Of a DNA stretch of 64,000 bases, positions 59,061-64,000 are shown piece after piece. A program made the translations under genes and the position numbers. The stretch is from Gammaproteobacteria bacterium Ga0074134 (GTDB lineage: Bacteria > Pseudomonadota > Gammaproteobacteria > Ga0077554 > Ga007554). The DNA lies in contig LNEJ01000030.1 of the NCBI GenBank assembly GCA_001464965.1, forward strand, positions 1-64,000, given 5' to 3'. How positions within the stretch are numbered: position 1 is the stretch's first letter; each line of letters begins with the position of its first letter. The notes under the pieces were generated by a model. The model searched no databases, was not told the origin of the DNA, and saw only the letters and a program-made list of their open reading frames with translations.

Positions 59061-60407
59061 TCAAAAAGGCAAACGACCCTTCATTCCGCGCATCATGCGT
59101 GCGATGCCACCGCCCTTGGACATTTGCTTCATCATCCGCTGCATTTGATCGAACTGCTTGAGCAGGCGGTTGACATCCTGCACCTGGACGCCAGACCCGG
59201 CGGCGATGCGGCGTTTGCGTGAGCCTTTGATGACCTCGGGGAAGTGGCGCTCCTGGCGGGTCATCGAGTTGATGATGGCTTCCATGCGCACCACCTCTTT
59301 GTCGTTGACCTGGTCCTTGACCTTCTGTGGCACATTGGACATACCCGGCAGCTTGTCCATCAGGCTCGCCATGCCGCCCATTTTGCGCATTTGCTGCATC
59401 TGATCGCGGAAATCCTCCAGATCAAAGCCCTTGCCCTTTTTGAGTTTGCCCGCGAGTTTTTCCGCCTGCTCGCGGTCGATACTGCGCTCGACCTCTTCCA
59501 CCAGGCTCAGCACATCGCCCATGCCGAGTATGCGTGAGGCGACGCGGTCAGGGTGGAAGGGCTCCAGTGCCGCGGTCTTTTCGCCGACGCCGAGGAATTT
59601 GATGGGCTTGCCGGTGACGTGCCGGATGGACAAAGCCGCGCCGCCGCGTGCATCACCGTCGGTCTTGGTGAGCACCACGCCGGTCAGCGGCAGGGCCTCA
59701 TTGAAGGCCTTGGCGGTGTTGATCGCATCCTGGCCGGTCATGCTGTCAACCACGAACAGCGTCTCGATGGGCTGCAACGCGCCGTGCAGGCGCTTGATCT
59801 CGTCCATCATCTCCGCGTCGATGTGCAAACGGCCCGCCGTGTCGATGATCACTACGTCGATGAAACGCTTGCGGGCCTCCTCCACGGCCCCTTGGGCGAT
59901 GTTGACCGGATCCTGGGAGGGGTCGCTCGGATAAAACACCGCGCCGACCTCCTTGGCCAGTGTTTCGAGCTGATCGATAGCCGCAGGGCGGTAGATGTCG
60001 CAGCTTGCCACCAGCACGGTCTTCTTGCGGCGCTCCTTGAGAAGGCGCGAGAGCTTGGCGACGGTGGTGGTCTTGCCGGAACCCTGCAAACCGGCCATCA
60101 GGATAATCGCGGGCGGCTGTACATTCAGATTGATGTCCGCTGCCTCGCCGATGACGGCGACCAGCTCATCATGTACCACCTTGACCAGCGCCTGGCCAGG
60201 AGTCAGGCTTTGCAAAACCTCATGGCCGACGGCGCGCTCCCGCACATGCTCGATAAAATCGCGCACCACTGGCAGCGCGACATCCGCCTCCAGCAGCGCC
60301 ATGCGCACCTCGCGCAGCGTTTCCTTGATATTGTCCTCGGTCAGTCGCCCCTGCCCACGCAAGCGCTGCAAGACACCATTTAGCCGTTCTGTCAGATTGT
60401 TAAACAT
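59061..60407 (-). CDS. ffh: Signal recognition particle protein Ffh
   Basis: Ffh binds 4.5S RNA and signal sequences of nascent membrane proteins. The 448 residues contain the GTPase motifs GLQGSGKTTTVAKL, DTAGRLHIDAEMMDEIK and TKTDGDARGGAALSI, and a methionine-rich M domain ending KQMSKGGGIARMMRGMKGRLPF. Length is typical. It is normally next to rpsP-rimM; that side is not visible here. Confidence 0.97.
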   Translation of the reverse strand: MFNNLTERLNGVLQRLRGQGRLTEDNIKETLREVRMALLEADVALPVVRDFIEHVRERAVGHEVLQSLTPGQALVKVVHDELVAVIGEAADINLNVQPPAIILMAGLQGSGKTTTVAKLSRLLKERRKKTVLVASCDIYRPAAIDQLETLAKEVGAVFYPSDPSQDPVNIAQGAVEEARKRFIDVVIIDTAGRLHIDAEMMDEIKRLHGALQPIETLFVVDSMTGQDAINTAKAFNEALPLTGVVLTKTDGDARGGAALSIRHVTGKPIKFLGVGEKTAALEPFHPDRVASRILGMGDVLSLVEEVERSIDREQAEKLAGKLKKGKGFDLEDFRDQMQQMRKMGGMASLMDKLPGMSNVPQKVKDQVNDKEVVRMEAIINSMTRQERHFPEVIKGSRKRRIAAGSGVQVQDVNRLLKQFDQMQRMMKQMSKGGGIARMMRGMKGRLPF

Positions 60408-60534
60408 GATTTACCCATTGAGGTTTTTCAAAAATACCGAAAGCTATGTTAGCAGAGGTGGAGAAATCATTGGCGATTAAGGAGTGGGATTTTGGTAAAG
60501 GGTGACGTATGGTTGATCAAACTCCGGTAGGCTT

Positions 60535-60583
60535 GGGAATCTCTGATTTATTCAGAGATTCGAGTGGTACATGGATGTGCCTC
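60535..60583. repeat. Half copy of hairpin repeat family A
   Basis: GAATCTCTGA (60537-60546) and TCAGAGATTC (60552-60561) form a perfect hairpin, followed by GAGTGGTACATGGATGTGCC, which matches CTCGGCACATGGAGGTGCC at the 14679 copy. It corresponds to the left half of that element, truncated before its right end. It lies between ffh and hipA. Confidence 0.65.
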
Positions 60584-60594
60584 CGCCCGGTGGC

Positions 60595-61902
60595 TCAGAC
60601 AGAGGGTTCGGTGGCCGCTTCATTTTCGGCAGTGGGGTCGGTGAGCCGCTGAATCGTCAGCGCGCAGCGTTGTTCAATCAAGGCAATGATTCGTTCAACC
60701 ACTGCGTTTCCGGTAAAGCCGAGTCCAGGGGCAGATCGGAGTTCGCGCGCCTTGGGTGGCAGTGACTTTGCCAACTCCAGAACGCGTCTTTTAGTCTGTG
60801 CCTTGGCAAGGCCTACGCTCTCTGCAAACTGATCCCAGTGTCGCGCCTGGACTTCGCTGAACTTGTATTTGCTGCCGATTTTCATCGCCATCTTCAGCGT
60901 CAGTGTTGGATATATCGCAGTCGATAGCGTGTCGTATAACGGCGCCAGAACAGGCGTCTTGCCTGACTTTCCACCCATATACAGCAGCGAGAAATTCTTG
61001 GCATGCGCATCATGATTGCCGATCAGCGCATTGAAGATCACGTAATCGAGCAGACGCAGGATCTGCGGCGCACTGGGGCGCGTGGCACGGCGTACCAGGT
61101 CGAAGCATTGCGCCAGATCTGGCCCACCTTCATTTTGGTATTTCATTTCTGGTACCACGCCTAGCGCCTGGCAGAAATCCTCTTGATGAAGGCGTTGCCG
61201 ATGCTCCTGAGCATCAACAACTCGGTCGTAGCGCTCAACCAGCATGAACGAGCGATTCAATACGGAGTGAATTTTTGACTTCGCCGGCTTGAGCTGCATG
61301 GCCTCAGCCAACGCCATACAGAAGCCTTCGTTGATCACATTGTCTTCAACAGCGTGAATGGCGGGCTTCAAGATGTGGGAACTGGGCGTGCCGTTGAGGG
61401 GCAGACCAATGCGGGCACCATCGAAAACCACCGGTAGTTTGTCTTGGGCGCCAGCCAAAGAAAGCCGCAAGCCGTCTTTGCCGGCCAGCATGGGGCGATG
61501 CGGCAATTCATCCAGGATGGCAGCGACCTCCTCGTCGCTCAGCCATTGAACGTCATCGTTGCGGGTAGGCATAGGCAACGCCTGTCCGGGCTCCAGGAAC
61601 GTCACGGCCCCGGCGCATTCGCCACCGATGTGGTCAAGCAGCGCAAAGTCGTTCTGGTCGGAAACCTGGAATTGTTGTGCAATCAGGCGGCGCATCTGCC
61701 CCTCTGGCAACAGACCGGCAAAGAAGGGGCGAGTCTTGCGATCATCGAACGGCTCCGCTTGCTGGGGTAGCGAGGTGGATAAGGCAACGGCGTCTGGCCG
61801 CAATAGCCAGTCGGGCGCATAGCAAAAACTCAGTCGGCCATCGACCAGCGCCAAGGTGCCGACGCGGTCGGTGAACAACCAGACTTCCAGTTCATGCGCC
61901 AT
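60595..61902 (-). CDS. hipA: HipA-type serine/threonine kinase toxin
   Basis: HipA toxins are kinases that phosphorylate targets such as glutamyl-tRNA synthetase and induce persistence. The 435 residues show the HipA N-terminal domain, the SLAGAQDKLPVVF segment (S148), the catalytic motif NALIGNHDAHAKNFSLLY with D298, and PLYDTLST with D324. I start at ATG 61902 (MAHELEVWLFTD), which overlaps hipB by 11 nt. The start upstream of it would lie inside hipB. All catalytic residues are present. Confidence 0.92.
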   Translation of the reverse strand: MAHELEVWLFTDRVGTLALVDGRLSFCYAPDWLLRPDAVALSTSLPQQAEPFDDRKTRPFFAGLLPEGQMRRLIAQQFQVSDQNDFALLDHIGGECAGAVTFLEPGQALPMPTRNDDVQWLSDEEVAAILDELPHRPMLAGKDGLRLSLAGAQDKLPVVFDGARIGLPLNGTPSSHILKPAIHAVEDNVINEGFCMALAEAMQLKPAKSKIHSVLNRSFMLVERYDRVVDAQEHRQRLHQEDFCQALGVVPEMKYQNEGGPDLAQCFDLVRRATRPSAPQILRLLDYVIFNALIGNHDAHAKNFSLLYMGGKSGKTPVLAPLYDTLSTAIYPTLTLKMAMKIGSKYKFSEVQARHWDQFAESVGLAKAQTKRRVLELAKSLPPKARELRSAPGLGFTGNAVVERIIALIEQRCALTIQRLTDPTAENEAATEPSV

Positions 61903-62152
61903 GGTCGTTGCCCTTGTGTTGGTCTTCGGTAGCAACGGATGGCAATCCGCTCAACTGGATCTCTCCACCCAGGGCGTCAATGACCCGCAGCACGTTTTCA
62001 AGTCGCAAGGTGGGCTTGCCTGCTTCAAGGTCGACGATGAAGCGCACACCAACTCCTGCTGCCAGCGCCAACTGAGGCTGTGTCAGTCCGAGTTGCTTAC
62101 GAGCAGCGCGAAGGGTATCGCCGAGTTGTTGAGGTGATCGAATGGATGTCAT
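61892..62152 (-). CDS. hipB: HipB-type antitoxin, XRE family
   Basis: HipB neutralises HipA and represses the operon. The 86 residues contain a Cro/C1-type helix-turn-helix (LGDTLRAARKQLGLTQPQLALAAGVGVRFIVDLEAGKP) and the C-terminal ENVLRVIDALGGEIQLSGL strand typical of HipB. The three palindromic operators upstream support autoregulation. hipA overlaps its end. Confidence 0.93.
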   Translation of the reverse strand: MTSIRSPQQLGDTLRAARKQLGLTQPQLALAAGVGVRFIVDLEAGKPTLRLENVLRVIDALGGEIQLSGLPSVATEDQHKGNDHGA

Positions 62153-62163
62153 GGCTTGCTCAG

Positions 62164-62279
62164 TTTCCCGTTCGGGAAATTATCAGCCAGAATCTGCCTA
62201 TGTGCAAGTTGTATTTACCGATCGGGAATGTTGCGCTCTGTTAGGGCATAGTTCAGTCATATATTTCCCGATCGGGAAA
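62164..62279. promoter_or_regulatory. Three phased operators upstream of hipBA
   Basis: TTTCCCGTTCGGGAAA (62164-62179), TTTACCGATCGGGAAT (62214-62229) and TTTCCCGATCGGGAAA (62264-62279) are copies of one 16-bp palindrome, the last perfect. Their centres are exactly 50 bp apart. The nearest is 11 bp upstream of the hipB start. They fit the role of HipB/HipBA operators, as known for hipBA, where several operators are bound cooperatively. Confidence 0.85.
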
Positions 62280-62314
62280 TAAAAGTTGTGCAGCGCATAC
62301 CAAATAGGCACCCA

Positions 62315-62500
62315 TTTACACCCAATATGGCGCGGATCAGGAAGAGTTGCGCCAGCTTTTGGCGCAGTTTGCTAGGGCACTACGAAACGGCGTCACAGAG
62401 TGCAGATGATCTGGAGCTCTTCAATCTTTTAGCGGTCGGGAATTCCGCTCGTTTACGGAGAAAGGTGGCCGCAATCTCCGCAAAAAATGCGGCGAATTGA
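62315..62500 (+). pseudogene. Degenerate small gene, possible element remnant
   Basis: Reading from about 62315 gives QYGADQEELRQLLAQFARAL, RNGVTE and then a premature stop. Shifting frame by one base near 62395 continues as SADDLELFNLLAVGNSARL and RRKVAAISAKNAAN to the stop at 62498-62500. The composite looks like a real small soluble protein that has suffered a single-base frameshift. I do not recognise the family. Confidence 0.35.
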
Positions 62501-62581
62501 TTGGCGCAGTGATATCGCTTGGCTGGCGGGCCGAACAGCGCCTTCATGGACTCCTGCCAGCTCATTCGGAAGGAGACCAAA

Positions 62582-62845
62582 ATGGAAGTCATTTATCTCA
62601 AGCAAAAGCAACGGGCCGTGCGCTGGCATCTCAACGAGGCCACCCTGGAACGCTGGCGAAGCGAAGGTATCGGGCCGAAATTTATGAAGCTGAACCCGCG
62701 CGAGTACGCGGGAGTTGGCGTGATCAGGCAAGAAAAAACCCCAGCCGAGAACGGTTGGGGTTTCAATATTGGTGGGGCGGCGGAAACGCCACAGGATGCG
62801 CAAGGGGAACCCCCAGGGGGGCGGGTAAATCTCTACAGCCCATGA
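62582..62845 (+). CDS. Truncated excisionase/AlpA-like helix-turn-helix protein
   Basis: ATG 62582 has an excellent SD (AAGGAG) 6 nt upstream. Residues 1-38 read MEVIYLKQKQRAVRWHLNEA and TLERWRSEGIGPKFMKL, the helix-turn-helix of excisionase-family proteins in islands and prophages. The expected wing (GxRVxYxxxDxxxF) is missing; after residue 38 the sequence becomes unrelated and ends RVNLYSP, and a terminator-like hairpin lies within the frame. I read this as a gene truncated by a deletion or insertion, so a functional product is doubtful. Confidence 0.55.
   Translation: MEVIYLKQKQRAVRWHLNEATLERWRSEGIGPKFMKLNPREYAGVGVIRQEKTPAENGWGFNIGGAAETPQDAQGEPPGGRVNLYSP
62736..62763 (+). terminator. Terminator-like hairpin in the island region
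   Basis: AAACCCCAGCC (62736-62746) pairs with GGTTGGGGTTT (62753-62763) with one G-T pair, with TTT following. It falls inside the truncated excisionase-like frame, so if functional it ends that transcript and supports the view that the extended frame is not a real C-terminus. Confidence 0.55.
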
Positions 62846-62922
62846 ACAAAGAGCATGCGTGTAGTCAGATTTTTGCATTGTCAGGTTTCTGAAACTTAGC
62901 CTTACACATTGGGAGTAAATAT

Positions 62923-63435
62923 ATGGGCATTAAAGGTACAGGAAGACGCGGGCCACCCGGAAAATCGCCGCATTTGAAACTTATATCCGGCACAGACAGG
63001 GTAGACAGGGTATCGCCCGAAGTTATCAAGCTGGCAGACGGCGAAGACCCTGAGCGTCCGAGCTTCTTGAGCGCGGATGCTATCATCGAATGGGATAAGG
63101 CTATTGCGATCCTCAAACGCTTGGGTATTTTGTCAATGGCAGATTCGGCGATCATTGCGGCGTATTGCGTGGCAAAATGTACTTTTCAAAATTCATCCAT
63201 CATGATCAATAGCAGCGGCGAGTTTGGCGGCCTGCTTATCCAGGGGACTGCTGGCGCAAAAATCGCTAACCCGCTGGTGAGCATCCGTAGCCGCGCCATG
63301 AATGACATGGTGAGTTATGCGATACAGATGGGCATGACACCGGCCGCGAGATTGAGGCTTAACGCGGAAGTATCGTCAAAGAAGAAAGAAAATCCCTTTA
63401 CCGCATTGAAGGATGAAGCTGACATAATCCAGTAG
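62923..63435 (+). CDS. Phage terminase small subunit, P27 family
   Basis: P27-family small terminases recognise phage DNA for packaging. The 170 residues begin MGIKGTGRRGPPGKSPHLKL, and contain RPSFLSADAIIEWDKAIAIL, the P27 pattern of a Trp in a helix after a short leader, and a C-terminal SIRSRAMNDMVSYAIQMGMTPAARLRL. No large terminase is adjacent within the window; small islands often keep the small subunit alone. SD-like TTGGGAG lies about 10 nt upstream. Confidence 0.82.
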   Translation: MGIKGTGRRGPPGKSPHLKLISGTDRVDRVSPEVIKLADGEDPERPSFLSADAIIEWDKAIAILKRLGILSMADSAIIAAYCVAKCTFQNSSIMINSSGEFGGLLIQGTAGAKIANPLVSIRSRAMNDMVSYAIQMGMTPAARLRLNAEVSSKKKENPFTALKDEADIIQ

Positions 63436-63458
63436 CATCCGGCTTTATTTTGGGGTAA

Positions 63459-63863
63459 CTATGGGGGTAACTCAAGAAAGTCTGTTTTATAATAATTAAT
63501 AATATCAATATGTTGTAAGATGTATTCGGTAGACGCCGCCACGATGAAGTAGCCCCGCGCACCCTCATCTTGCTGGCACTGGTCCAGCACGTCGTCGATG
63601 ATCTCTTGATCGGCCTCACCGATATGTGCCAGCCATGCCCGGATTGCCTTTTCGTCTCCGGAGGTCAGGGAAGCGGTCACTGTGTCGCCGGGACTGACTT
63701 TTGCCGGGGGTGCGGTTTTTTCTTCCTTGGGGTTTGCTACTGCTACAGTTGCTATTCTTGCTACTGTTGCCGCTTCCCACTTGGGTTGAGTAGCAGAAAT
63801 AGCAGGAATAGCAGTAGCAAGGTTCCCGGTGTCGCGTTTCCGTATCAGGGTGGATAGGGTCAT
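63459..63863 (-). CDS. Hypothetical island protein
   Basis: The 134 residues start MTLSTLIRKRDTGNLATAIP, have an Ala/Val-rich, low-complexity middle (about 28-52), and end in a more structured acidic segment (DEKAIRAWLAHIGEADQEII, DDVLDQCQQDEGARGYF). I recognise this pattern from genes beside primase or DUF3987 genes in integrative elements, but no function is known. Its ATG overlaps the upstream gene's TGA stop. Confidence 0.6.
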   Translation of the reverse strand: MTLSTLIRKRDTGNLATAIPAISATQPKWEAATVARIATVAVANPKEEKTAPPAKVSPGDTVTASLTSGDEKAIRAWLAHIGEADQEIIDDVLDQCQQDEGARGYFIVAASTEYILQHIDIINYYKTDFLELPP

Positions 63864-64000
63864 GGTGCCACCCCCACCAGCGCCGGGTTCACTTGGATGG
63901 TCAGCCGCTTGCCATCCTTCACCAGTTGCAGGTGGTCAAGCTCGGCAAGCTCGCGGATCGCCGCATCAAGCCGCGCACCGTCCCGCAATGGCCCATGCTG
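63860..64000 (-). CDS. C-terminal end of a probable primase/DUF3987-type protein (partial)
   Basis: The frame runs off the window edge and ends QHGPLRDGARLDAAIRELAE, LDHLQLVKDGKRLTIQVNPA, LVGVAP before TGA at 63860-63862. The alternation of an alpha-helical LRDGARLDAAIRELAEL with a winged-helix-like strand is what I expect at the C-terminus of island replication proteins with DUF3987 or primase domains. The call is based on context and a short tail only. It overlaps the next gene as ATGA. Confidence 0.45.
   Translation of the reverse strand, partial: QHGPLRDGARLDAAIRELAELDHLQLVKDGKRLTIQVNPALVGVAP

Noticed and set aside
62288-62500. 70-codon continuous frame beginning MQRIPNRHPF
   Set aside because: Its first half looks non-native; the other frame gives a better sequence (GADQEELRQLLAQFARAL), so I treat it as a frameshifted remnant instead.

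Overview
The window looks like the chromosome of a gammaproteobacterium with moderately high G+C, interrupted at the right end by a phage- or island-derived segment. The lineage call rests on gene neighbourhoods: tuf-tRNA-secE-nusG-rplKAJL-rpoBC, pilT beside yggS-proC-yggT, rppH-ptsP, nudF near a DUF1249 gene, a CorC-type gene after ypjD, and minCDE. A class II (B12-dependent) ribonucleotide reductase, a periplasmic beta-carbonic anhydrase, MipA/OmpV, UbiD and a ferredoxin-type reductase would fit an environmental autotroph. That lifestyle is inference, and no species can be named from the sequence.

Layout. 0-12.8 kb is the transcription/translation superoperon: tuf end, tRNA-Trp, secE, nusG, rplK, rplA, an L10-type autoregulatory leader, rplJ, rplL, a 639-nt spacer with an attenuator-like hairpin, rpoB, rpoC and a strong terminator. 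12.8-20 kb holds a frameshifted nrdJ, tRNA-Ser(GGA), argC, a HIT protein, MipA/OmpV and minCDE. 20-27 kb holds RtcB with archease, an AT-hook basic protein, NudF, a DsbG-like thioredoxin-fold protein, an unlisted 44-residue membrane peptide, DUF1249, UppP and DedA. 27.2-36.6 kb is a complete Wsp-type chemosensory operon (wspABCDEFR) that should control cyclic-di-GMP. 36.6-48.7 kb holds a CorC-like protein, YpjD, an MBL hydrolase, UbiD, beta-carbonic anhydrase, an SDR, a 2Fe-2S flavin reductase, an S8 lipoprotein protease and a dynamin-like GTPase. 48.8-60.4 kb holds yggT-proC-yggS, pilT, a BtuCD/FecDE-type importer, a HAD phosphatase, rppH-ptsP, a Spy-like protein, a Sel1 protein and ffh. 60.5-64 kb holds hipBA with three phased operators, then element debris: a truncated excisionase-like gene, a P27 terminase small subunit and the end of a probable primase.

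The most interesting system is the Wsp operon. Its receptor has a WspA-type signalling tip, but the periplasmic domain carries a c-type haem motif (CLACH) and the protein has three HAMP-like segments. Its histidine kinase WspE carries two tandem Hpt domains instead of one. Together they suggest a redox- or gas-gated Wsp system feeding a WspR with intact GGEEF and I-site.

Other notable signals: a dispersed hairpin repeat family (four copies) whose ends supply the stop codons of adjacent genes; hipBA operators with centres exactly 50 bp apart; a frameshift in nrdJ explainable by loss of one 5-nt repeat unit; TTG starts on rplJ, rpoC and minD; and an S8 protease with both a lipobox and a GlyGly-type C-terminal anchor.
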